In this document: positions 15,143-21,097 of the stretch, one piece after another
Layout: each line of letters starts with the position of its first letter
How positions within the stretch are numbered: position 1 is the first letter of the stretch
DNA from: Oscillospiraceae bacterium
GTDB taxonomy: Bacteria > Bacillota_A > Clostridia > Oscillospirales > Oscillospiraceae
Assembly (NCBI GenBank): GCA_017550765.1
Contig: JAFZOC010000118.1
Span: 1 to 30,880, forward strand
DNA length: 30,880 bases
Direction: 5' to 3'
The notes under the pieces: model-generated
What the model saw: only the letters and a program-made list of their open reading frames with translations
Told to the model about the DNA's origin: nothing
Databases searched by the model: none
Position numbers and translations under genes: made by a program

Positions 15143-15675
15143 GTCAGTTTCCTCCTTGTGTCGGTTTGAGGCAGGACGTTGGGCCTGCTGCCGATGGCAG
15201 AGAGCATCTCTTTGAGAGCGGGAGGGATCTGCCGGTCCTCCTTCTCACGCTGGGCTACGATCTGATAGACCTGGCGGAACTGCGCGCGGATGATCTCGGT
15301 GTTCTCGCTCATGCAGATGTCCCGATAGCCGATGCTCTCAACAGTGCGACGGGTCAAAGGGGACATGTGCGCATAAGCATCCTCCACGCGGTCTCCGTAG
15401 CGGCCGATAGCATGGACGACTTCTCGCCAGGCTGCACCCCAGTCCGGGGGCGGTCCCTGGACCAGATCTGCGCAGAGGGCACGGAGCTCCGCGATACTGG
15501 GCGGAAAGCGCTCCGTGGTGACCCACTTGCGCAGGGCGGCCGTCAGGACCTCTGCGGGGATATCCTGCAGCTCCTGATACCAGAGGCCCATCGCCTGTGC
15601 GTTGGGCAGGATCTCATATCGGGGAAAATAGGTCTGCAGGGCTGCAGCCCAGACAGCGAACTCACGCTTTTCCAT
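15139..15675 (-). CDS. G39P-like helicase loader (replisome protein)
   Basis: At 178 residues, the first 70 (FAVWAAALQTYFPRYEILPN, then MGLWYQELQDIPAEVLTAAL, then FPPSIAELR) match the N-terminal pattern of the SPP1 G39P 'loader and inhibitor of G40P' type family: W..AL...Y, a middle LW...L.DI, and PP.IAELR. G39P binds phage helicase G40P and delivers it to the origin. No phage helicase is seen in this window, so it may act on host DnaB or on a gene off-window. It overlaps the end of the DUF6291-like gene by 14 bases. The remaining part has a WGAAWREVVHAIGRYG segment, also usual for this family. Family recognition is by eye. Confidence 0.6.
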   Translation of the reverse strand: MEKREFAVWAAALQTYFPRYEILPNAQAMGLWYQELQDIPAEVLTAALRKWVTTERFPPSIAELRALCADLVQGPPPDWGAAWREVVHAIGRYGDRVEDAYAHMSPLTRRTVESIGYRDICMSENTEIIRAQFRQVYQIVAQREKEDRQIPPALKEMLSAIGSRPNVLPQTDTRRKLT

Positions 15676-16426
15676 CGGCCCATCCCCTCATCATCTGATA
15701 CTTCCGGCCCAGATCGCTGCCCTGACGCTGGGGAGAGGAGCGCAGGCGGTCCAGGCACAGGCCCTGGTAGCCGGAGGCGATGGAGGCGTGGATCTGCTGG
15801 GCTACGGCGGCGTCGCCGTGCTCCTGGGCTGCTCGTCCGATCTGAGCGTAAAGATTGCGCAGGCCGGTCGGCTTGTATCGCTCCCTGCGCTCGGATTTGT
15901 AGGCAAGCCAGTCCCGGACGGCGTCCAGGAGCTCGCCGGCGAAGTGTTGCTCAGGGGGAGGAGGAGAGCACGGGACTTTTATCTCTCCAGCGGGCGCGTC
16001 ACCTGTGAGGGGGGGTACAGGGGGAGGACATTCGTCCTCTATCTCCTCCTCTCTCTTGCCCTCTTCCTCCTTCTTTTTCTTCTTTCCGACCTCTTCTTGT
16101 TCGGGCTCTATTCCGTTTTGTTCCGATCTGTTCTCGTCCTCTTCCGCGCTGTCCGCGTCCTGTTCCGCAATGTCGCCGCCTGTTACGGTACGACGGCCTT
16201 TGCCGCTACGGTTCGCCGCCTTTCGGCGGGAGGCGATCAGGACCGGCATGACAAGCTCCAAAGCTATGGCGACGCTCTCCGGAGCGCGGTCCAGGTCCGG
16301 CTCGGCGCCGGTGAGGGCGAAGGCGACTACAAAGTCGTAGAAGGCGCAGCGGTCGGCGGGGCGGCGGATCCGGGCAGCTGCCCGGGCGAAGCTGGCATAG
16401 AATGTGAACTGGTCTCGCTGCTGCAT
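15662..16426 (-). CDS. Phage replication initiator-like protein (DUF6291 N-terminus)
   Basis: The first 75 residues (QFTFYASFARAAARI, CAFYDFVVAFALTG, and a ...A.ELVMPVLIASRRK helix) match the DUF6291-type domain that precedes DnaD-like regions in phage replisome organisers. A long disordered linker follows, with a Lys/Glu run (VGKKKKKEEEGKREEEIEDE) and a Pro-rich stretch. Residues about 165-250 (VRDWLAYKSERRERYKPTGL ... GYQGLCLDRL) match the C-terminal conserved block of such proteins. At 254 residues it fits the group. It probably binds the phage origin and recruits the helicase with the G39P-like neighbour. ATG 16426 lies 13 bases after the ssb stop. Confidence 0.6.
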   Translation of the reverse strand: MQQRDQFTFYASFARAAARIRRPADRCAFYDFVVAFALTGAEPDLDRAPESVAIALELVMPVLIASRRKAANRSGKGRRTVTGGDIAEQDADSAEEDENRSEQNGIEPEQEEVGKKKKKEEEGKREEEIEDECPPPVPPLTGDAPAGEIKVPCSPPPPEQHFAGELLDAVRDWLAYKSERRERYKPTGLRNLYAQIGRAAQEHGDAAVAQQIHASIASGYQGLCLDRLRSSPQRQGSDLGRKYQMMRGWADGKA

Positions 16427-16439
16427 GGTCGCCGCCTCC

Positions 16440-16934
16440 TCAAAAGGGAATATCGCCGTCTTCGTCGTCCAGGGAGGTCTGGCTGCCCCGGGTATCGAAG
16501 GGGAGATCGTCTCCCGTGCCGGGAGGCATTTCCGTCAAAGGAGAGGGGCCGGCGTATACATTGGGGTCGCCGTAGCCGCGGCTGCCCCGACGTTCGGCAT
16601 TGCGCTCTTCCGCGTCCCGGCGGCTCTCGCCGAACCAGACCTTGAAAGCGTTGATCTCCCAGGAGATCCTGTTGTTGCCGTCTCGGTCCTGCCACTTGCG
16701 GGACTCCAAGGAGCCGGAGACGACGATGCAGGCGCCCCGGCGGAAGTAGTTGTTCACGAACTCGCCTGTCTGACGCCAGGCGACGCAGTCGATGAAGTCG
16801 ACCGCTTTCCGATCGCCGCTCTGATAGTCGCGCTCAACAGCGACGTTGAAAGTGCAGACGGGGATGTTGGACTGCGTGTGACGCAGCTCCGGGTCACGGG
16901 TCAGACGGCCCATGATGACGACATGATTTAGCAT
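16440..16934 (-). CDS. ssb: Single-stranded DNA-binding protein
   Basis: At 164 residues it is a standard bacterial/phage SSB. The OB-fold signature opens with NHVVIMGRLTRDPELRHTQS and continues with CTFNVAVERDY, DFIDCVAWRQTGEFVNNYFR and GACIVVSGSLESR. A flexible linker ends in the acidic tip DDEDGDIPF that binds partner proteins. SSB coats single-stranded DNA during replication and recombination; here it is in the same operon as a probable annealing protein and exonuclease. ATG 16934 follows GAAAGGAGATCTTT. A repeat (copy E) lies upstream. Confidence 0.95.
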   Translation of the reverse strand: MLNHVVIMGRLTRDPELRHTQSNIPVCTFNVAVERDYQSGDRKAVDFIDCVAWRQTGEFVNNYFRRGACIVVSGSLESRKWQDRDGNNRISWEINAFKVWFGESRRDAEERNAERRGSRGYGDPNVYAGPSPLTEMPPGTGDDLPFDTRGSQTSLDDEDGDIPF

Positions 16935-16981
16935 AAAGATCTCCTTTCGGCTGTATCAGATATGAGAGGGAGACAGGGGAG

Positions 16982-17022
16982 GACGGATGGTCACGGGCGC
17001 GTTGCGCCCTCGCCATGACAGG
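16982..17022. repeat. REP-like repeat, copy E (short form)
   Basis: Between ssb and the HNH gene: TCACG, a 6-bp hairpin GGGCGC-GTT-GCGCCC (16995-17009), then CTCGCCATGACAGG. The CACG-hairpin-CTCG(C)CATGACAGG layout matches the second half of copies A, C and D, although the hairpin arms differ and remain paired. Confidence 0.55.
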
Positions 17023-17029
17023 GGGGATG

Positions 17030-17329
17030 TCACGGGAGATAGTTCTTTCCGAAGATGCGTATGAACTGGTCCAGGTTCCAGCCCTGCTCGCGCATGGCCT
17101 TGCGCTGGCCCCAGGCGCGGAGGGAACGCATGGTCTCGGGACAGCTGTGGACGGCCTGGGGGCCGAAGATGTGGCAGGACGAGTGGCAGAGGTAGACCAC
17201 GAGGCCGTAGCGCTCGGAGCTCTTGCGATAGGGACCGCCGAAGATGTGATGGCGGTCCAGCGGGTCAGCGCTGCCGTTGCGGCCGCAGAGCCAGCAGGCC
17301 CTCTCGGGCTCGGGAGAGCGTCTAGGCAT
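17030..17329 (-). CDS. HNH endonuclease-like phage protein
   Basis: At 99 residues it has a zinc-knuckle CWLCG (C12, C15), the HNH-type strand DRHHIFGG (H27, H28), LCHSSCH (C48, C52, H53) and VHSC (H61). The spacing C..C, HHIF, C...CH and a downstream H is that of small phage HNH proteins encoded in recombination/replication operons. The role is probably DNA cleavage, possibly junction or flap resolution. ATG 17329 is used; a GTG at 17338 in frame would add three residues. The start lies inside the end of the previous gene (overlap 8 bases). Confidence 0.75.
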   Translation of the reverse strand: MPRRSPEPERACWLCGRNGSADPLDRHHIFGGPYRKSSERYGLVVYLCHSSCHIFGPQAVHSCPETMRSLRAWGQRKAMREQGWNLDQFIRIFGKNYLP

Positions 17330-17834
17330 GGCGCTCACCCCACTGGGAGAGAAGGCTCTCCACGTCCTCCGGGGAGCGGGTCTCCAGGCCGAGAGAGCGG
17401 GCGTCCTCCGTCAGCCGGTCCAGGAGGCGGGCCATCTGGATCCGGTCGAAGTCGCTGCTGCCGTAGATCACCATGAGCTCCGCCCAGCCGCCCTCCGAGG
17501 AGAGCTGCCGGACCTGGCGGCCCAGGTGGCCGGCCTCCCAGCTGCGGACGAAGGCGGGGACCGCCTCCGCCCTGCAGCGGAGCATCGTGGCGGTGACGCC
17601 GCCCAGACGGTCGATCGCGGCGCGGTAGACCTCCAGGGGAGGCAGGCTCATGGCGGCCGCGATCCGGTCGATCAGCACCCAGGCGTAGGCATTGGCGCTG
17701 AGGGACCGCTTGCGGGCTCTGGGCTTGATCTCATAGTCGCCGGGCTTCAGCTCGTAGCTGGCCCGGATGCCGTCCCGGGGAGCGCAGCCCAGGTGCAGCT
17801 CCCCGTCGGCGTAGCGGATGGATGTGATCTGCAT
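17322..17834 (-). CDS. NinB-like phage recombination protein
   Basis: This 170-residue protein opens with a beta-rich N-terminus (MQITSIRYADGELHLGC). It then has RKRSLSANAYAWVLIDRIAA (about residues 42-61), like the NRSLDQNxxLW helix of lambda NinB, and ends with IYGSSDFDRIQMARLLDRLT and LETRSPEDVESLLSQWG. The RSLxxN..W...L start plus the YGSSxxxxxxMxxLID...G.ET ending is common in Clostridial phages next to SSB, HNH and annealing genes. NinB (Orf) is a recombination mediator that binds single-stranded DNA and SSB. Relationship is by motif only. Three bases separate its start from the annealing-protein stop. Confidence 0.5.
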   Translation of the reverse strand: MQITSIRYADGELHLGCAPRDGIRASYELKPGDYEIKPRARKRSLSANAYAWVLIDRIAAAMSLPPLEVYRAAIDRLGGVTATMLRCRAEAVPAFVRSWEAGHLGRQVRQLSSEGGWAELMVIYGSSDFDRIQMARLLDRLTEDARSLGLETRSPEDVESLLSQWGERHA

Positions 17835-17837
17835 GGC

Positions 17838-18521
17838 TCAGTCCGTTGGCATGCAGTCCAGGCACAGGATCTTGCCGAAGCGCTTCATGCTGCGCTCGGC
17901 GTGGGCCCGCAGGGAGACCGGCTGGCCCCGGGTGCCGATGTAGGGCGTGAGCTCCTTGCCGCAGCACTCGCAGTAGAAGCTCAGGGCGCCGCGGTCCTCG
18001 GCGGGAGGAGGGGCAGGGGGAGCTGCGGGCGCCGGGGCACGGTCGATGCGCGTGTCGGCGGGGCGGGCGGGGTAGGCGTCCCGGGGGACGCTGTACTTGC
18101 TGTCGTCGCTGCCCATGTAGACGCTGGCGCCTACGCCCAGGGCCTTGGCTGCCACGCTGATGGCGTCTGACAAGGCTTTCTTGAAGCACTCGTCGCTGGT
18201 GTAGTGACCTTTGCTCTCCTTGGCAACGAAGTCATTCCCGCCGATGCCGGGGATCGGCTCGCTCCACCGGTCGCCCCACTTGACGTACAGGTTGATATCC
18301 ACAAAGGCTTTGACCACTCCGTCCGCGCCCGGCTCCAGGCGCTGGTCCACGATCTCGTACTTCCAGCCAAAGCCGCAAGGGCCGAAGACCTCGGTCAGGA
18401 CCTGGATGCGCCACATGGTAGAGATATCCGTCTTGCCTTTCAGACGGCCGTCCCGGATGGGCTTTTTCGCGTATTTCGGGACATTGCACACCAGATCATA
18501 GATCTCTGTGTTCGTACTCAT
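17838..18521 (-). CDS. Probable Rad52/22-like single-strand annealing protein with zinc finger
   Basis: ATG 18521 overlaps the nuclease stop as ATGA and gives 227 residues; upstream in-frame codons lie inside that gene. Residues about 1-140 (NTEIYDLVCNVP, ISTMWRIQVLTEVFGPCGFG, WKYEIVD, VDINLYVKWGDRWSEPIPGIGG, YTSDECFKKALSDAISVAAK, LGVGASVY) follow the beta-beta-alpha core of phage Sak/Rad52-like annealing proteins, including the FKKALSDAIS helix. A Pro/Ala linker leads to a zinc site, CECCGKEL and CLDCM. Annealing proteins pair complementary strands at ends resected by an exonuclease, here the gene directly upstream. A DUF1071-type assignment is the alternative; both have the same expected role. 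Confidence 0.65.
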   Translation of the reverse strand: MSTNTEIYDLVCNVPKYAKKPIRDGRLKGKTDISTMWRIQVLTEVFGPCGFGWKYEIVDQRLEPGADGVVKAFVDINLYVKWGDRWSEPIPGIGGNDFVAKESKGHYTSDECFKKALSDAISVAAKALGVGASVYMGSDDSKYSVPRDAYPARPADTRIDRAPAPAAPPAPPPAEDRGALSFYCECCGKELTPYIGTRGQPVSLRAHAERSMKRFGKILCLDCMPTD

Positions 18522-19177
18522 TTCCAGTTCAGCTCCTTTTTCAGATAGTAGATGTCCAGCAGGTGGCGGAAGATCTGGGACCATTTGCGGGTGTCGGTGA
18601 CGCTGCGCTCCTCGAAGCCCTCGGTGGCGTCCCGGCCCACGCGGAGGATCCGGCACTCTTCCACCGGGTAGCCCGCCTCCCGCAGGAGGTCGGCGTAGGC
18701 TGCAAGCTGCACGAAGTACTCCTCGTAGATCGCCTTGCCGGTCTTAAAGTCCAGCAAGACGCGCTTGCCGTCCAGGACGCAGTAACAGTCCACCGTGCCG
18801 CCGTAGCGCAGGGCGTCGGAGACGATCGGGGCCTCGCAGAAGATCGGCTCGATGACGTGGCGCTTCTTCCACTCGTACCCGGAGAGGACCGCGTTCTCCG
18901 CCAGGTCCACCTGCAGGGGGGAATACTGGGCCATGTCCAGGCGGGTGCCCTGGAGGTCCGCCTGGATCAGCGCGTGGGCCAGGGTGCCCACTTTGGCGGC
19001 CTCGTCGGTGTATGTCGAGGAGTCGATGCCCTCCAGGCCCAGCTGGTTGGCCCAGCGGATCAGGAAGGGCTTATTCAAGAGGCCCGTGATGGTGGTCGCC
19101 CCGGGGACGATCTTGCCGTCCGAAGTTTTGTAGCGGACGTGGGCCTTCGAGACGGGCTTGAGCTTATCTTTCGGCAT
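18518..19177 (-). CDS. PD-(D/E)XK exonuclease (RecB/Cas4-like, phage type)
   Basis: At 219 residues the catalytic motifs are clear: GTLAHAL with H68, GGTVDCY with D130, LLDFKTGK with D143 and K145, and VQLAAYADLL with Q157 and Y161. This H...D...DxK...QxxxY set defines the RecB-type nuclease family. An N-terminal GATTITGLLNKPFLIRWANQ helix is usual in phage members. It probably resects double-strand ends for the annealing protein it is coupled to. ATG 19177 follows AAAGGAG; the start overlaps the previous small gene by 14 bases. Confidence 0.85.
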   Translation of the reverse strand: MPKDKLKPVSKAHVRYKTSDGKIVPGATTITGLLNKPFLIRWANQLGLEGIDSSTYTDEAAKVGTLAHALIQADLQGTRLDMAQYSPLQVDLAENAVLSGYEWKKRHVIEPIFCEAPIVSDALRYGGTVDCYCVLDGKRVLLDFKTGKAIYEEYFVQLAAYADLLREAGYPVEECRILRVGRDATEGFEERSVTDTRKWSQIFRHLLDIYYLKKELNWK

Positions 19178-19343
19178 GGGCGTATCTCCTTTCGTTCAGA
19201 CAGGCGGAGGCGGCCATGAGGGCCCAGAAGTTGTCCTCTTCCTCCTCCAGGTCGTCAGTGGCGTAGCGGGCGAAAAAGCTCTCGTCGGCTACGATATCGG
19301 GGTCCCGCTTCCAGGCGGGATCGGGGACGTCCATCATCCACAT
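19164..19343 (-). CDS. Small acidic phage protein (59 aa), unknown
   Basis: MWMMDVPDPAWKRDPDIVAD leads to an acidic run DDLEEEEDNFWALM and a basic end. ATG 19343 follows GGGAGG at eight bases and overlaps the stop of the upstream winged-helix gene by 10 bases, and its own end overlaps the exonuclease start. Coupling on both sides supports a real gene. No family is recognised; the tryptophan-rich acidic character could suit a protein-binding or DNA-mimic role, which is speculation. Confidence 0.55.
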   Translation of the reverse strand: MWMMDVPDPAWKRDPDIVADESFFARYATDDLEEEEDNFWALMAASACLNERRYAHAER

Positions 19344-19681
19344 GACGCCGCCTCCCGCTTGGGCCGGATCCGGCCGGCCTGGGAGAGCGCCCGCCGGAAG
19401 GGCTTGAGGCGCTTGAGGATGGAGAGCGCGCGGGTGTGGTCCCGCCGGTACTGGCTCTCGATCTCGTCGATGGTCTCGGCCAGGTAGTAGCCGCGGCCGT
19501 CCTGGTCGTTGCAGATCAGATGGCCCTTGTCCCGGGCGATCTCCAGCAGCTCCCGCAGGCTCCGGTCCGGGAGCTGCGTGCTGCGGGCAAGCTCGGCGCG
19601 GGTGACGGCGTTGGACTGCCCGCTGGGGATCTTCTTCACCAGGTCCTCCGCCATCGCCTCCATGAGCTCTTGACTTGACAT
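19334..19681 (-). CDS. Phage winged-helix protein
   Basis: At 115 residues, a winged-helix fold is suggested by VTRAELARSTQLPDRSLREL (about residues 26-45: helix, turn, recognition helix) and the wing KGHLICNDQDGRGYYL. A helical C-terminus with ETIDEIESQYRRDHTRALSI follows, then a basic tail. This layout is common in short phage early genes near cro and probably binds DNA. ATG 19681 follows AAAGGAAAAC. The start region also holds the minus-35 box of an opposing promoter (19675-19704), so an antisense RNA would overlap its leader. Confidence 0.65.
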   Translation of the reverse strand: MSSQELMEAMAEDLVKKIPSGQSNAVTRAELARSTQLPDRSLRELLEIARDKGHLICNDQDGRGYYLAETIDEIESQYRRDHTRALSILKRLKPFRRALSQAGRIRPKREAASCG

Positions 19682-19704
19682 GTTTTCCTTTCCGGGCGTA
19701 TAAT
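19675..19704 (+). promoter_or_regulatory. Consensus sigma-70 promoter on the plus strand, antisense to the early operon
   Basis: TTGACA (19675-19680), an 18-base spacer and TATAAT (19699-19704) match both consensus hexamers exactly. The -10 box sits inside an inverted repeat GGGC-GTATAAT-GCCC (19694-19708), a possible operator. No plus-strand gene starts downstream; instead a hairpin follows about 20 bases after the expected start at 19711. Function is inference from sequence. Confidence 0.6.
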
Positions 19705-19710
19705 GCCCTT

Positions 19711-19767
19711 AGCATCGTTTCTCTCTGCCGTCTCGGATGTTGCCGCATCCGGGGCGGCTCTTTCGTT
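19711..19767 (+). ncRNA. Possible short antisense RNA ending in a hairpin
   Basis: From the expected start of the promoter at 19675-19704, about 16 pyrimidine-rich bases precede a 13-bp stem (19727-19739 with 19746-19758, loop TTGCCG, containing two G-U pairs) followed by TCTTTCGTT. The stem pairs fully only as plus-strand RNA; on the minus strand the G-U pairs become A-C mismatches. The transcript would be about 55 bases and complementary to the leader of the winged-helix gene. No known RNA family is recognised. Confidence 0.4.
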
Positions 19768-20026
19768 AGTAGCGGATGGCCTGCCGCAGCTCCTCCAGGT
19801 CGATGCCCAGGTGCCGGCAGGCCGCCAGGAGCTCGCCCAGGGTCCAGGCCGTGGTGGGCTTGGACATCCGGCGCTGCCAGGTGGACGGGCTCACGTCCAG
19901 GGCCGCGGCCATCGTCTCCGTGGTCTCGGACAGGGCGGCCAGACGCTCCAGGATCAGCGCCTTGGGCCGGTCCACCGGCGGGCGCCGGGGGCGGCTGTAC
20001 AGGTCTCCCAGGTGGGTGCGGGGCAT
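19766..20026 (-). CDS. Small Cro/XRE-type HTH regulator
   Basis: This 86-residue protein has a helix-turn-helix in its second half: LAALSETTETMAAALDVSPS, WQRRMSKPTTAWTLGELLAA and LGIDLEELRQAI, the spacing of XRE domains (helices 2-3 around MAAALDVSPSTWQRRM). The N-terminal 25 residues are basic and proline-rich. ATG 20026 is preceded by GAGAGGGGGCC, a modest ribosome site. It is a likely early-operon regulator distinct from the Cro-like protein at 20737-20937. Target is unknown. Confidence 0.65.
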   Translation of the reverse strand: MPRTHLGDLYSRPRRPPVDRPKALILERLAALSETTETMAAALDVSPSTWQRRMSKPTTAWTLGELLAACRHLGIDLEELRQAIRY

Positions 20027-20041
20027 GGGGGCGGCCCCCTC

Positions 20042-20293
20042 TCAGCGGTCGTGCCGGGCGGCGCCACAGTCGGTGCAGAGGTCCACGGTGTCGGGGCGGG
20101 GCGCTTCGTCGGCACGCCAGGTCCAGGTCTGGCAGAAGATCCCCTCGATCGGCGAGCCGTCCAGCAGGACGCGGGCGTCTTCGGGGAAGCGGTACAGGAT
20201 CTGGATCAGGTCGCGGACGAAAAGGGTCCGGGGCTCGGGGCGAGAGGCCGCGGCCTCGGGGACGGGGGCGGTGATGGGGTCGGGGTGTTCCAT
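20042..20293 (-). CDS. Small early phage protein (83 aa)
   Basis: ATG 20293 follows AAAGGAGGACCCA. After a Pro/Ala-rich N-terminus comes FVRDLIQILYRFPEDARVLL, a pattern (xLIxxLxxFPEDxxV) shared by many small phage and plasmid proteins of unknown role, and a C-terminal CTDCG. It is the first gene of the main leftward block after the opposite-strand gene at 20381-20716, and probably reads from the cro promoter or one nearby that I cannot place. Confidence 0.6.
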   Translation of the reverse strand: MEHPDPITAPVPEAAASRPEPRTLFVRDLIQILYRFPEDARVLLDGSPIEGIFCQTWTWRADEAPRPDTVDLCTDCGAARHDR

Positions 20294-20319
20294 TGGGTCC
20301 TCCTTTCAATATGTGTGGC

Positions 20320-20348
20320 TTGAATAGCGGTCGAAACTGTGGTAAGCT
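20320..20348 (+). promoter_or_regulatory. Possible promoter for the 20381 gene
   Basis: TTGAAT (20320-20325), a 17-base spacer and TAAGCT (20343-20348) lie 32 bases before ATG 20381. The -35 fits well and the -10 is weak, so this is a moderate candidate. Confidence 0.4.
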
Positions 20349-20380
20349 GTACGAAAGATGGGTAGAAGGGGTGCGCTGGA

Positions 20381-20716
20381 ATGAAAAGGGGATGGATCGC
20401 GCTTCTTGTTGTACTGATCCTGGTGGCGTGGCTGCTTCCTTCGCCGCTGACGGGGATGCGATCGGACGAGCCGAAGACTGCGGCAACCGTATACCAGGCA
20501 AGGGAAGAGAGACAGCAGCCAACGGAGAGACCGAAGTCGACGGAAAGACCGGAGTCGTCGGTGACGTATATCGGGAACCGGAACACCGGCGTTTTCCATT
20601 ATCCGACCTGTTCGAGCGTCTCTCAGATGTCCGAAAAGAACAAGATCTTCTACTACGGGGACAGAGAGGAGCTTATCGAGGACGGGTATCGGCCGTGCGG
20701 ACGTTGCCACCCATAG
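20381..20716 (+). CDS. Membrane-anchored protein with Ada-like metal-binding end; possible conversion gene
   Basis: At 111 residues it begins MKRGWIALLVVLILVAWLLP, a signal anchor, then a disordered Ser/Thr/Pro/Glu segment and YIGNRNTGVFHYPTCSSVSQ ... GYRPCGRCHP. The FHxPTCxxV...GYxPCxxC pattern is the small Ada-like zinc-binding domain common on exported Clostridial proteins. It lies on the plus strand between cro and the other leftward genes, so leftward transcription from cro would cross it antisense. That position suits a lysogen-expressed gene, for example superinfection exclusion, but this is inference. GAAGG at about 20365 is a weak ribosome site. Confidence 0.65.
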   Translation: MKRGWIALLVVLILVAWLLPSPLTGMRSDEPKTAATVYQAREERQQPTERPKSTERPESSVTYIGNRNTGVFHYPTCSSVSQMSEKNKIFYYGDREELIEDGYRPCGRCHP

Positions 20717-20723
20717 GCGGATG

Positions 20724-20740
20724 GTAGCTTGAAAAGTTAC
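20724..20740. promoter_or_regulatory. Operator O4, overlapping the end of cro
   Basis: GTAGCTTGAAAAGTTAC is a 17-base near-palindrome. Read on the minus strand it shares both arms (GTAACTT and AAGCTAC) with O3 at 20957-20973. It overlaps the cro stop region, 233 bases from O3. Confidence 0.5.
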
Positions 20741-20937
20741 TCTCTAGCAAAAAAAATCGCACCGGCGTCCTTGATCCCCAACAATTCGATCATCTTGGCA
20801 GCTTCGTCCATGCCGAAGCTGCCATTTTTCATCTTCGAACTGAAGGTATTCGCGGACATACCGATGCTTTTTGCCACTTCTCGCTGCGTAAGACCGTTTC
20901 TGACGATCTCCGCCTTAAGAGCCTGGGCGTTGAACAT
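20737..20937 (-). CDS. Cro-like XRE repressor
   Basis: At 66 residues this is a typical Cro-sized HTH protein: LTQREVAKSIGMSANTFSSK (residues 16-35) is the helix-turn-helix, followed by MKNGSFGMDEAAKMIELLGI. ATG 20937 follows AAAGGAGGGAAAAAG. The frame extends further upstream, but that part runs through the promoter and operators and has no site. It is transcribed leftward from the promoter at 20978-21006, divergent to cI, and is the first gene of the lytic side. It should repress the cI promoter through the shared operators (family knowledge). Confidence 0.8.
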   Translation of the reverse strand: MFNAQALKAEIVRNGLTQREVAKSIGMSANTFSSKMKNGSFGMDEAAKMIELLGIKDAGAIFFARE

Positions 20938-20956
20938 CTTTTTCCCTCCTTTCGCG

Positions 20957-21063
20957 GTAACTTGAGAAGCTACTGCTATGATAAGCCCTAGTTGGTGACT
21001 TGTCAAGATATTTTTTGAGCGAATACAAAAAAACTTGTATCTTGGCAAGATATATGCTATAGT
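20957..21063. promoter_or_regulatory. Divergent lysogeny switch: two promoters and operators O1-O3
   Basis: Leftward promoter: TTGACA (complement of 21001-21006), 17-base spacer, TATCAT (complement of 20978-20983). Rightward promoter: TTGTAT (21035-21040), 17 bases, TATAGT (21058-21063). Operators share GTNNCTT-NNN-AAGNTA: O1 21037-21053 (contains the perfect 15-mer TATCTTGGCAAGATA), O2 20995-21011, O3 20957-20973. O1 lies in the cI promoter, O2 covers the -35 of the cro promoter and O3 covers its start site. O1-O2 are 42 and O2-O3 38 bases apart, about four DNA turns. Confidence 0.8.
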
Positions 21064-21097
21064 AGGACCATAGAAAACACAGGACAGGAGGGACACT

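Noticed and set aside
19703..20323. Plus-strand ORF starting in the consensus -10 box as product of the antisense promoter
   Set aside because: It lacks a ribosome site, starts upstream of the expected RNA start and reads as a shadow of the minus-strand genes; a hairpin would end the RNA early.
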